Below, in pieces: positions 17,534 through 26,054 of a stretch of 64,000 nucleotides of DNA. A program made the position numbers and the translations under genes. The notes under the pieces are model-generated. The model had not been told where the DNA came from, searched no databases, and was given only the letters and a program-made list of their open reading frames with translations. Source of the stretch: Acinetobacter oleivorans DR1 (GTDB taxonomy: Bacteria; Pseudomonadota; Gammaproteobacteria; Pseudomonadales; Moraxellaceae); NCBI RefSeq assembly GCF_000196795.1, contig NC_014259.1, forward strand, positions 2,170,001-2,234,000, in the 5' to 3' direction. How positions within the stretch are numbered: position 1 is the first letter of the stretch; every line of letters begins with the position of its first letter.

Positions 17534-18952
17534 ATGATGAACGCTGAAATTACCACCCGTATTGAGAAGGATCTTATTGGTTATAGAGAAATCAATAATA
17601 ATGATTATTACGGAGTTCAAACATTACGTGCTCTAGAAAACTTTAACTTAACACAAAGCAAAGTGGGAAATTTCCCTCATTTAATTAAAGCATTAGCAAT
17701 GGTAAAACTTGCTTGTGCTGAAGCGAACTATAATCTTAAAAGCTTAGATCAAACTAAATTTGAAGCGATTGAATACAGTTGTAATCAACTTATTCGCGGT
17801 AATTTTCACGACCAGTTCCCGATTGATATGATGCAAGGTGGTGCTGGTACTTCAACCAATATGAATGCAAATGAAGTATTGGCGAATGTTGCTTTAGAAT
17901 ATATGGGACATTCTAAAGGTCAATATCAGTATCTACATCCAAATAACGACATTAACATGTCACAGTCAACAAATGACGTGTACCCTACTGCGATTCGCTT
18001 AGGTTTGTTATTAAGCTTAGATGAACTAAATCTTCCTTTTAATAACTTAATTTTAAGTTTCCGTAATAAATCTCAAGAGTTTGCTCACATCTTAAAAATG
18101 GGTCGTACTCAGTTACAAGATGCTGTGCCTATGACATTAGGTCAAGAGTTTGGTGCTTTTGCAGTAACTCTACAAAAAGATCTTGAACAAATTAATACGC
18201 TTATTCCAAATGTTCTAGCTTATATGAACCTTGGTGGTACCGCGATTGGTACAGGAATTACCACTGAATATAGTTACCGTGAACTTGCGATTCAAGCGCT
18301 TGGAAAAATTTCTGGTAAGAAAATTAAGTCTGCTCCTGATCTAATCGAAGCAACTTCAGATATGGGTGACTTTGTTCTTTTATCTGGTTTATTAAAGCGT
18401 ACCGCAACTAAACTTTCAAAAATTGCCAATGACTTGCGTTTACTTTCAAGTGGACCACGTACTGGTATTAATGAAATTAACTTAGAAGCACGTCAACCGG
18501 GTAGTTCGATCATGCCGGGTAAAGTAAACCCAGTTATTCCTGAAGCGATGAACCTTGCTTGCTTCCAGATTATTGCAAATGATTTGGCTGTAACTTTAGC
18601 TGCTGAAGCTGGTCAATTACAGTTAAATGCAATGGAACCACTTATTGCATTCAAACTATTTGAATCTATGGATTTGCTTGGTAACGCGATGGCAATGTTC
18701 CAAAGTAAATGTATTGATACGATTACGGCGAACCCTGAGCACTGTAAAGCTTTAGTTGAAAACTCAATTGGTATTGTGACCGCACTTAACCCATATTTGG
18801 GTTATGAAACTACAACTCGTATTGCTAAAACTGCAAACGAAACTGGACAAAGTGTATTAGCACTCGTTCAGAACGAAGGCTTATTATCAGCACAAGTGCT
18901 TGATGATATCTTGTCGATTAATAATATGGTTAAACCAAAAATGTCGGCTTAA
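17534..18952 (+). CDS. aspA: Aspartate ammonia-lyase
   Basis: A cytosolic enzyme of 472 residues that converts L-aspartate to fumarate and ammonia. The fumarase/aspartase signature GSSIMPGKVNP is present with its flexible catalytic loop, as are QGGAGTSTNMNANEV and MGRTQLQDAVPMTLGQEF. It is clearly closer to AspA than to fumarase C: the QYQYLHPNNDIN and GHSKGQYQYL blocks match. Start is at one of two adjacent ATGs (17534 or 17537). It is monocistronic, with a strong bidirectional terminator after it. Confidence 0.93.
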   Translation: MMNAEITTRIEKDLIGYREINNNDYYGVQTLRALENFNLTQSKVGNFPHLIKALAMVKLACAEANYNLKSLDQTKFEAIEYSCNQLIRGNFHDQFPIDMMQGGAGTSTNMNANEVLANVALEYMGHSKGQYQYLHPNNDINMSQSTNDVYPTAIRLGLLLSLDELNLPFNNLILSFRNKSQEFAHILKMGRTQLQDAVPMTLGQEFGAFAVTLQKDLEQINTLIPNVLAYMNLGGTAIGTGITTEYSYRELAIQALGKISGKKIKSAPDLIEATSDMGDFVLLSGLLKRTATKLSKIANDLRLLSSGPRTGINEINLEARQPGSSIMPGKVNPVIPEAMNLACFQIIANDLAVTLAAEAGQLQLNAMEPLIAFKLFESMDLLGNAMAMFQSKCIDTITANPEHCKALVENSIGIVTALNPYLGYETTTRIAKTANETGQSVLALVQNEGLLSAQVLDDILSINNMVKPKMSA

Positions 18953-18963
18953 TTCCTGAAAAT

Positions 18964-18996
18964 AAAAAAAGGAGCTTTTATAAGCTCCTTTTTTTA
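18964..18996. terminator. Bidirectional terminator between aspA and the TonB receptor
   Basis: AAAAAGGAGCTT-TTAT-AAGCTCCTTTTTT is symmetric, with A and T runs on both sides, so it can serve both convergent genes. Confidence 0.95.
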
Positions 18997-19009
18997 TTTG
19001 TTCTATATT

Positions 19010-21187
19010 TTAAAAACTGAAAGTTGTAGAGAACTGGGCTGTACGTGGATTACCTAAGAATAAATAGTCATCCCCCATAAATGCCCCTACATCACGCCAA
19101 TATTTCTTATTAAATAAGTTATCAATATTGAATCTGAAGGTCGTGTCATGCCCAGCAAAATTTGTTTTATAGGCAGCACCAATATTAAAGACGCTATAAC
19201 CACCTACTTTTGCCGTTCCCTCTTTGTTTGCATATTTACTGCTACTGTATTGCATACCACTGAGTAATCTTAACCCTTCAACTGAAGGTACTTTATAAGA
19301 TAACTGCGCAGTTGCACGGACTTTTGGTACATTCTGAGTTTGATGACCTTTGTAGCTTTCACTCTCAATATCAACAAGACGTGATTTGGTATAGGTAACG
19401 CCAGAGCTTACGTCAACTGAATCGGTTAAAGCTCCAGTTAAACCTAACTCAATACCTTGGTTATGTTGTTCGCCTTGTTCAACAAATTCTAACTTCTCTT
19501 CAGAATTTGTAGTCGTATATTGATTATCTTGTTTTAAATCAAAAATAGCTGCTGTTAATAAAAAGTTTCGAATTTGTTGCTTAACACCAATTTCATATTG
19601 TTCAGAATTTTTAGGTGATAAAACTTCTAGAGCATTATTAGCAAACCATGGAGCCTCTCCACCATCAGATAAACCTTTAGCATATGAAGCATAAAGATTA
19701 GTCGTAGCAGTTGGGCTATACATGAGAGCTAACTGCGGTAAGAACTTGTTTAAATCTGTATCTCGGCTTTGCTGACCATCTGACTTATAGGCTTGCTCAT
19801 CAAGGTGAATAAGTTTTCCACCCAATAAAGTTGACCACTGATCGTTAAATTGAACTCGGTCAGATATGGTGAAAGCAGTCTGATCGCTTTCTAGGGCTTT
19901 GTAACGATCACCTGGACTTTCTGATGATGGACTGTAGTCAATCGTATCTTCATAGATATTGCCTGTTCCTACAGCTACATTCAGTGGTGTATGGTGCTTT
20001 AAGCTTTTATAAGTACGTTGTAATTCGAAAGCTACTTGATGCTGAATGTTGCCAGTGTTGAATTGTCCATTTAACCCAGCGGCAAACTGGTTGGTAATAC
20101 GTGTGTCATCTGGGCTACGGAAATCGTAAATATCATAATTACCATGTTTATCAAAAGTATTGCCTAAACCAGCAACTTCACAATTATCGTTATAACATCC
20201 CCATGGGAAAGCACTATTATCATCAATCACAACACGGCTTTGAGACGCACTTAAGCTACCATTCCATTGATCGTTAAATGCATATTGATATTTTAAACTC
20301 GCATTTACACTGTTATTTACAACCGGTTTACTCCAAGACTGATACCCTAATAAACGGTCTTGATCTACATTTGTTGGTACTTCTTGCCCATCAAGCAGTT
20401 GATAACCCGGTACTGAGCGTTGGCTTTGATGCTGTGCTTCAATGTCAAACAGTAATTTAGAGCGATCATTAATTTTCCAGTCTAAAGCAACTGAACCAAA
20501 CTCACGCTTACCATTTGCATGATCGACATTTGGGTGAATACTTTCATGCGCTAAATTGATTCGATAGCCAAAATTATCATTTAAAAAGCCGCCTACATCC
20601 GTTGCTAGTGTATAACCACCTTCTGAATTTGCATCGACCGTAATAGTTTTAACATCGGCAGGTCTTTTAGTTACATAGTTAACCACACCACCTGGTGTCG
20701 ACATTCCACTTTGAATTGCAGAAATGCCTTTTAAGATTTCAACTTGCTCTTTATTTTCTAAAGCTACATTTTGCTCGCCACGTATGGTATGGCCGTTAAT
20801 GAGATAACTAGAGCCTAAATCGAGGGAAAAACCACGTGCTACAAAGTTTGGATAGTAGCCAATAGCAGCGTAGCCATCTCCTAACGATGAATCATTTTTA
20901 ATAACATCAGTTAGCGTTTTTGCATGTTGATCTGCTATGCGCTCAGAGGTAATGGTGGTAATAGATGCAGGAACTTTCTTTACATCGCCTGTTTGAAAAC
21001 CAGATAAATTAACTTTTTTAGATGTATATAGCGCATTACTATTTTGTGTAGCGTTCACAGTAATGGTTGGGAGCTGCGAAACCTCCGCTTCATTTGCGTA
21101 GACTACAGATGTCATCAGTGCAATAGATGAAGCCAATGCTGTTTTAGAGCATGTTATGAAGTGAAGATTTAACGAACGTCTTTCCAT
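19010..21187 (-). CDS. TonB-dependent siderophore receptor
   Basis: An outer-membrane receptor of about 725 residues. The signal peptide ends near SVVYANEAEV. The plug domain follows (ITTITSERIADQHAKTLTDVI; VEILKGISAIQSGMSTPGGVVNYVTKRP) and then a 22-strand barrel ending FSTTFSF, with the terminal aromatic required for assembly. The layout is that of the FhuA/FpvA ferric-siderophore family. The ATG at 21187 has AGG ten bases before it; an ATG at 21214 would add nine residues. No siderophore gene is adjacent, so it likely takes up a foreign ferric siderophore. Upstream DNA has only a weak Fur-like stretch. Confidence 0.9.
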   Translation of the reverse strand: MERRSLNLHFITCSKTALASSIALMTSVVYANEAEVSQLPTITVNATQNSNALYTSKKVNLSGFQTGDVKKVPASITTITSERIADQHAKTLTDVIKNDSSLGDGYAAIGYYPNFVARGFSLDLGSSYLINGHTIRGEQNVALENKEQVEILKGISAIQSGMSTPGGVVNYVTKRPADVKTITVDANSEGGYTLATDVGGFLNDNFGYRINLAHESIHPNVDHANGKREFGSVALDWKINDRSKLLFDIEAQHQSQRSVPGYQLLDGQEVPTNVDQDRLLGYQSWSKPVVNNSVNASLKYQYAFNDQWNGSLSASQSRVVIDDNSAFPWGCYNDNCEVAGLGNTFDKHGNYDIYDFRSPDDTRITNQFAAGLNGQFNTGNIQHQVAFELQRTYKSLKHHTPLNVAVGTGNIYEDTIDYSPSSESPGDRYKALESDQTAFTISDRVQFNDQWSTLLGGKLIHLDEQAYKSDGQQSRDTDLNKFLPQLALMYSPTATTNLYASYAKGLSDGGEAPWFANNALEVLSPKNSEQYEIGVKQQIRNFLLTAAIFDLKQDNQYTTTNSEEKLEFVEQGEQHNQGIELGLTGALTDSVDVSSGVTYTKSRLVDIESESYKGHQTQNVPKVRATAQLSYKVPSVEGLRLLSGMQYSSSKYANKEGTAKVGGYSVFNIGAAYKTNFAGHDTTFRFNIDNLFNKKYWRDVGAFMGDDYLFLGNPRTAQFSTTFSF

Positions 21188-21738
21188 TGAATAACTACCT
21201 GCCATACCGTGCATAATTTGAAGCGCTAGAAGTAACTGCTGAGCCTATTTTTAGCCACGCAAGAATACAGTGACAAATATCGAGAAACAACAAATTATAT
21301 AATTTTTAGATCAAGTAAATTTTGTGTAATAAAGCATCATCATTATATAAATTTCATTTATTTTCTTTGAAATTGGGACTATAACTTTTTAAGTATTACC
21401 AAATAGTCAAAATAAAACTAAGCTCAGAAATAGGTCTAGACCAAGGAGGAATACAATAATCAATATGCTTGATAAATTAGATGTTTGATTTTAAATAAAG
21501 TTTATGGTGGATTGATCAACTCACTAAATTAAGGAATTGTTCGATAATCGGTAAAAATATCTTTAAATCGAACAAAAGATCATAGAATCACTAGAATGGA
21601 AGTTTAAAATTATAAAAAATAAATGGAGAGGAATTCTAAGAAAGTACTCAGGATTGAGTGATATTTAAAGATTCATTCTATTTCCTGTTCAGTACATCTG
21701 AAAATTTCTATTTTTTTCTGCTAACTGACGGAATATCT
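21188..21738. other. Divergent intergenic region, TonB receptor / MHS transporter
   Basis: About 550 bases without a convincing gene. Two orphan ribosome-binding-like words (AAGGAGGAA near 21443 and GGAGAGGAA near 21624) are not followed by a long ORF. A weak Fur-like stretch is near 21334-21348. Confidence 0.5.
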
Positions 21739-23025
21739 ATGACATATACTAAGGAAGAAAAGAGCAGCAGAATACGAGGGATTGTAGGCGCAGCTTCAGG
21801 TAATTTGGTCGAATGGTTCGACTTTTATATCTATGCAGTATTTGCTGCTTATTTTACTCAAGCTCTAACTGCACCAGACATGGATAGTACGACCAAATCA
21901 ATTTATGTTTGGGGTGTATTTGCAGCAAGCTTTTTTATGCGTCCTATTGGTAGCTGGATATTTGGACGCATTGCAGACCGCCATGGTCGAAAAAAATCAA
22001 TGATTGTCTCAATTTGCTTAATGGCTTTGAGCTCTTTTCTATTTGCAGCCCTACCCACTTATGAACAAGTTGGTTTATTTGCCCCTTTCCTTTTACTGGT
22101 AGTACGCTTACTTCAAGGTCTATCGGTGGGTGGTGAATATGGTGCAGTAGCAACATACATGAGTGAATTAGGCTTAAAGGGTCAACGTGGTTTTTATTCC
22201 TCTTTCCAATATGTCACCCTTTCTGGTGGCCAGTTACTTGCCAGCCTACTTGGCGTAATCTTATTAACGTTTCTAAGTGAACAACAATTACTTGATGGCG
22301 GTTGGCGTATTCCGTTCATTATTGGTGGTATTGCTGCCATTCTATCTTTACTTGCACGGAGTCGTTTAGAAGAAACACTTTCACATCAAGATAGTGAACG
22401 CAAAGAGTCTGGTAGCTTAAGAGAGCTCTTTAAAAAGCATTGGAAAACCTTTTTATTGGTGGTCGGATACACTTCTGCTGGTTCATTAACGTTTTATGTA
22501 GAAACTGTTTATTCAAAAACCTATTTAACTAATTTAGGTATGGATGGAAAAACCGTTGGTTATATCATGACCTTCGCGCTATTTGTCTATATGTGTGCTC
22601 AACCTGTATTTGGTTCCATTTCGGATCGTATTGGGCGACGTTCTTCAATGCTGGCATTTAGCTTATTATCTGCGATTTTTATCTATCCAGTGATGGCAAT
22701 TGGGATGCCTAATTATATAGATTCACCGATCATCATTACCTTGCTACTCATTTTTATGATGATGATTTTGAGTTTCTATACATCTATTAGTGGCTTAGTA
22801 AAAGCTGAAATGTTCCCACCTCACGTACGTGCACTCGGGGTAGGATTTTCATATGCGGTAGGTAATGCTATTTTTGGTGGTTCTGCACCTTCGGTAGCCT
22901 TGCAATTCAAAGCTGCCGGAATCGAAAATACCTTCTTTACTTATGTGATTGTCATGCTGATTATCTGTTTCTTGTGTAGCCTTGCACTTCCGAAAAAACC
23001 AGATTATTTAGAACATGATCATTAA
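21739..23025 (+). CDS. MFS transporter, metabolite:H+ symporter (MHS) type
   Basis: A permease of 428 residues and 12 TM segments. The opening GNLVEWFDFYIYAVFA, motif A GRIADRHGRKKSM and SVGGEYGAVATYMSE are diagnostic of the MHS family (KgtP, ShiA, ProP). The second-half repeat GSISDRIGRRSSM is intact. The substrate is a carboxylate or compatible solute and cannot be told from sequence alone. An in-frame GTG at 21658 would add 27 hydrophobic residues unlike the family; the ATG at 21739 has GGA eight bases upstream and gives the normal N-terminus. Confidence 0.88.
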   Translation: MTYTKEEKSSRIRGIVGAASGNLVEWFDFYIYAVFAAYFTQALTAPDMDSTTKSIYVWGVFAASFFMRPIGSWIFGRIADRHGRKKSMIVSICLMALSSFLFAALPTYEQVGLFAPFLLLVVRLLQGLSVGGEYGAVATYMSELGLKGQRGFYSSFQYVTLSGGQLLASLLGVILLTFLSEQQLLDGGWRIPFIIGGIAAILSLLARSRLEETLSHQDSERKESGSLRELFKKHWKTFLLVVGYTSAGSLTFYVETVYSKTYLTNLGMDGKTVGYIMTFALFVYMCAQPVFGSISDRIGRRSSMLAFSLLSAIFIYPVMAIGMPNYIDSPIIITLLLIFMMMILSFYTSISGLVKAEMFPPHVRALGVGFSYAVGNAIFGGSAPSVALQFKAAGIENTFFTYVIVMLIICFLCSLALPKKPDYLEHDH

Positions 23026-23033
23026 TTAAATGA

Positions 23034-23066
23034 AATGCCTTCTGTCCCAAGCAGAAGGCATTTTTT
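23034..23066 (+). terminator. Rho-independent terminator of the MHS transporter
   Basis: AATGCCTTCTG / CAGAAGGCATT, an 11-bp perfect stem with a 7-base loop, is followed by a T run. Confidence 0.95.
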
Positions 23067-23346
23067 AGCACTTAGCAAATTCTTTTAAAAAAGCCCACGG
23101 GAAAATTCCTTTATCATGTCCATCACTAAAACAAATTTGGGCACCGTAACCTTGATCGAACATAGCTGTTACTTCGACATTTTGATCTTCAATTTTAATT
23201 TGCTTAATTCGCTTCACTCGGCAAAAGCCACATGGGCAAATTTCCCTTAAATTTTGATGACTCAGAGAGATGCTTAAACCATCGGTCCAGATAAAGTGAA
23301 CCTGTTTATTTGTAGTATCAACACGAATATCAGGTCTGGTTTGCAT
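23065..23346 (-). CDS. DUF971 (GBBH-like N-terminal) domain protein
   Basis: A protein of 93 residues with the DUF971 core: IWTDGLSISLSHQNLREICPCGFCR, then VTAMFDQGYGAQICFSDGHDKGIFPWAFL (both quoted partially). The CPCGFC segment resembles the zinc-binding cluster of this fold. DUF971 is found alone, fused to Mrp/ApbC iron-sulfur carriers, or at the N-terminus of gamma-butyrobetaine hydroxylase. Here it is the last gene of the ABC/AprBA-like operon and overlaps the HEAT gene by 17 bases. That makes a helper role for the operon's iron-sulfur protein plausible, though unproven. Confidence 0.8.
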   Translation of the reverse strand: MQTRPDIRVDTTNKQVHFIWTDGLSISLSHQNLREICPCGFCRVKRIKQIKIEDQNVEVTAMFDQGYGAQICFSDGHDKGIFPWAFLKEFAKC

Positions 23347-24328
23347 ATTTCACCTCACCAATTTGATTTAATCCAATACGAATCGCTTTTCGTACTTCTG
23401 GGTCGGTGTCATTTTGATGTTGTTCCAATAAAGTTTGAGCTTCTGATGTGCCAATTTCACCGAGCGCTAAAGCGACCTCTTTACGTAAATTGCTAATTTC
23501 ATGATTAAAGTTATCAGACAAATGAGCAACTGCCAGACGCGACTTCAGCAACCCTAAACTTCGAACTGTGGCAATACGTACTTGCCAATATAAGTCAGAT
23601 AAAGCATGAATTAAGGGAGTTTCGAGCTGAACGATATGTAATTTTCCAATCGTAAGTGCAGCTTCGACTCTTAATTGCCAACTTTCCGAGGTTAAAGAGT
23701 GTTGAAGTGCTTGGATCACCTCAACTGATATGCTCTGACTATAAGCCAAACCACCTGTTGCAATGCGGCGAACCTCATCATCCAAATCTGTTTCAGCAGT
23801 TTTTGCCAATATCGTAATCGCTTGGTCTTGCTGTAACCAACTTAATGCACTGACTGCCTCACGGCGCACAAGAGCATCTTCATGGTGTACCAAAGCAGAT
23901 ATCTCTGTGAATAATTGCTTTGGTCGTAAAGGTTTTAAAGCACGTAAAATTGCACTAAGAGCAAAAGTATCCGTATGCTTTAAATAAGGCGCAAGGATCT
24001 GGGCTGATGCCGCATTTTTTATTTCACTTAAACTTTGACTGGCAGCTTGTTTCACATTCAGATCAGTATCAAATAAAGCTTGAGCTAATACTTGTAAACT
24101 GGTTGGATCTTCCCAGCTTTCTAACTTTTTTGCCGCCTCTTGACGAACTAAAGCTGAAGAGTCGTGTTGCAGTGCCGCATGCAACCAAGGAAGTAAATCC
24201 GGATTTTCTTCATCGCCAATATTCATTAAAGCAACAAAGCGAATCTTTTCATCTTCGTGATTAAGCTGTGCAAGAAATTCCTGATTATATTCATCGAGGT
24301 CATCTAAAGCTTGATAATAAAAACTCAT
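23330..24328 (-). CDS. HEAT-repeat protein
   Basis: A protein of 332 residues built almost entirely of about nine HEAT repeats of roughly 30 residues, each with a pattern such as VRREAVSALSWL, VRRIATGGLAYS, VRIATVRSLGLL and LRKEVALALGEIG. There is no signal peptide, so it is cytosolic. Such solenoids act as scaffolds, or as chaperones for cofactor proteins (for example CpcE-like bilin lyases). It overlaps the ATPase gene by four bases (ATGA-type coupling), so it is made with the transporter. A direct role in maturing or docking the operon's flavoprotein and ferredoxin is my inference. Confidence 0.85.
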   Translation of the reverse strand: MSFYYQALDDLDEYNQEFLAQLNHEDEKIRFVALMNIGDEENPDLLPWLHAALQHDSSALVRQEAAKKLESWEDPTSLQVLAQALFDTDLNVKQAASQSLSEIKNAASAQILAPYLKHTDTFALSAILRALKPLRPKQLFTEISALVHHEDALVRREAVSALSWLQQDQAITILAKTAETDLDDEVRRIATGGLAYSQSISVEVIQALQHSLTSESWQLRVEAALTIGKLHIVQLETPLIHALSDLYWQVRIATVRSLGLLKSRLAVAHLSDNFNHEISNLRKEVALALGEIGTSEAQTLLEQHQNDTDPEVRKAIRIGLNQIGEVKYANQT

Positions 24329-25164
24329 TCGTATTCCTTAATTTGTGATTTCTTTCCAAGCCCTAATGGATTTAAGCGGCTTAACTCTTCTTGTTGAGTA
24401 GCTTCTTTTAAAGTCTGGATGCAATGTTTTTTAATGGCTGTAAATTCACTACTTGTTACAAGCTCAACGTCTCGTGGACGTTCAAACTTAAGCGGAATTT
24501 CCTCAATAATTCGCCCCGGTCGATGGCTCATAATCAATACTCGATCAGCTAAAAAAAGTGCCTCATCAATATCGTGGGTAATAAATAAAACCGACGTTTG
24601 GATTTCTTGCCAAATTTCGAGTAATAGCATTTGCATTTTTAAACGAGTTTGCGCATCTAACGCACCAAAAGGCTCATCCATTAATAAAATGCGCGGTTGA
24701 TTAATCAGTACTCTCGCAATTTCAACTCGTTGCTGCATGCCACCAGAAAGTTCGGCTGGAAATTTATGCTCAAAACCTTTAAGCCCGACCAGATCAATCA
24801 TTTTCTGAGCTTGTTCAATACGCTTTTGTTTGGCGATGCCTTTCATTTTTAAACCAAAGGCAATATTTTCAAGCACGCTTTTCCATGGAAATAAGGTATG
24901 TTGCTGGAACACCAAACCTCTGTCTGGATGCGGTTCAAGTATAGATTCATTATCGACCGTTAAAGTCCCAGAACTAATGGGTAAGTGCCCTGCCAAAGCA
25001 CCTAATAATGTTGATTTACCGCAACCAGATGGGCCAAGTAGACATATAAACTCGCCAGGTTGTATTTCAAAATTAACCCGATCTAATGCCTGAAAACGAT
25101 TTTTAGCTTGCCCTAAATGTAGCGATAGATTTTGTATACGCACATGGCCTTGTGTAATTGACAT
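24325..25164 (-). CDS. ABC transporter ATPase, sulfonate/taurine/nitrate type
   Basis: A protein of 279 residues. Walker A is GPSGCGKST (about 44-52), the signature LSGGMQQR begins at about 139, and Walker B LLMDEPFGALD starts at about 160. The DEPFGALDAQTR form and the switch His in FITHDIDEA match SsuB/TauB/NrtD. It energises the permease encoded immediately upstream (start one base after the permease stop). The C-terminal extension is short, so there is no regulatory domain. Confidence 0.92.
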   Translation of the reverse strand: MSITQGHVRIQNLSLHLGQAKNRFQALDRVNFEIQPGEFICLLGPSGCGKSTLLGALAGHLPISSGTLTVDNESILEPHPDRGLVFQQHTLFPWKSVLENIAFGLKMKGIAKQKRIEQAQKMIDLVGLKGFEHKFPAELSGGMQQRVEIARVLINQPRILLMDEPFGALDAQTRLKMQMLLLEIWQEIQTSVLFITHDIDEALFLADRVLIMSHRPGRIIEEIPLKFERPRDVELVTSSEFTAIKKHCIQTLKEATQQEELSRLNPLGLGKKSQIKEYE

Positions 25165-25165
25165 T

Positions 25166-26020
25166 TTATGATTTCCTCAGTTGATACCATGGGGTAAATC
25201 GGTTTCCAATCACACGTACCAATGTACTGCTAAACATACCTAACGCTCCTATCAGCACCATACCAACCACGATATTGCTATAGTTTTGCAAGGTGAACGA
25301 TTCCCATGTGAAGTATCCAATTCCATGTTGGCCTGAAATCATTTCGGCAGTCACTAAACAGAACCAACAAGTACCCATTCCAATAGATAAACCCGTAGTA
25401 ATGTTCGGTAATGCACCCGGAATAATGACTTCATAAATGATAGCTAGATCAGAAGCACCTAGACTTTTCGCTGACGCAACGAGTCTTGGGTCAACTGCAC
25501 CAACACCATGTACAGTGTTTAATAAAATTGGAAATAAAGCCCCGATAAAAGTGATAAAAATCATAGAAGCTTCTGAGGATGGAAAAATCAGAATCGCTAA
25601 AGGAATCCATGCAACTGCTGGAATTGGACGTAATACTTCTAATGGCGGCATCAGAAATGCAGCAAGTTTTTGATAACGTCCTGCTAACAAACCAATACCT
25701 ACACCAATTAAAGCCGCGAGTACAAAACCAACCACTACGCGAAAGACACTAGATTCAACATGTTCAAATGCAGTGCTGAGTTGAAAGAAAGCCCATAGCG
25801 CATGAATGACATCTAAAGGTGTCGGGACATTGCTAAAGTTCACAATGCCTAAATTTATTTTAAACTGAGCAAGTCCTTGCCAAACTGCTATCCAGAAAAC
25901 TATCGATGTAAAAGCAATAACATAGCTTTTTAAATGCGCCGGATATGATCTCAACTGCTGAAAAAATTTAATCAAAAATGTACTTTGGTTTTTAGGTTTT
26001 GTCTGGACTAAACTACTCAT
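25166..26020 (-). CDS. ABC transporter permease, sulfonate/taurine type
   Basis: A protein of 284 residues with six predicted TM segments. The EAA-type coupling motif ASAKSLGASDLAIIYEVIIPGALPNI (quoted in part) contacts the ATPase. PLEVLRPIPAVAWIPLAILIF is the family block of SsuC/TauC. It forms a homodimeric channel with the ATPase at 24325 and the binding protein at 26055. Confidence 0.9.
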   Translation of the reverse strand: MSSLVQTKPKNQSTFLIKFFQQLRSYPAHLKSYVIAFTSIVFWIAVWQGLAQFKINLGIVNFSNVPTPLDVIHALWAFFQLSTAFEHVESSVFRVVVGFVLAALIGVGIGLLAGRYQKLAAFLMPPLEVLRPIPAVAWIPLAILIFPSSEASMIFITFIGALFPILLNTVHGVGAVDPRLVASAKSLGASDLAIIYEVIIPGALPNITTGLSIGMGTCWFCLVTAEMISGQHGIGYFTWESFTLQNYSNIVVGMVLIGALGMFSSTLVRVIGNRFTPWYQLRKS

Positions 26021-26054
26021 TCGTCACCTCCTGCTTATTAGGTAAGACAACACA

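Noticed and set aside
21334..21348. Fur-box-like stretch (GCATCATCATTATAT) before the TonB receptor
   Set aside because: Only part of the 19-bp consensus matches, and it is about 150 bases from the start. Iron control is likely for such a receptor but is not shown by this sequence.
21430..21660. Orphan strong ribosome-binding sites (AAGGAGGAA, GGAGAGGAA) before the MHS transporter
   Set aside because: The following ATG opens only a 7-codon frame, and the GTG at 21658 gives an N-terminus unlike the family.
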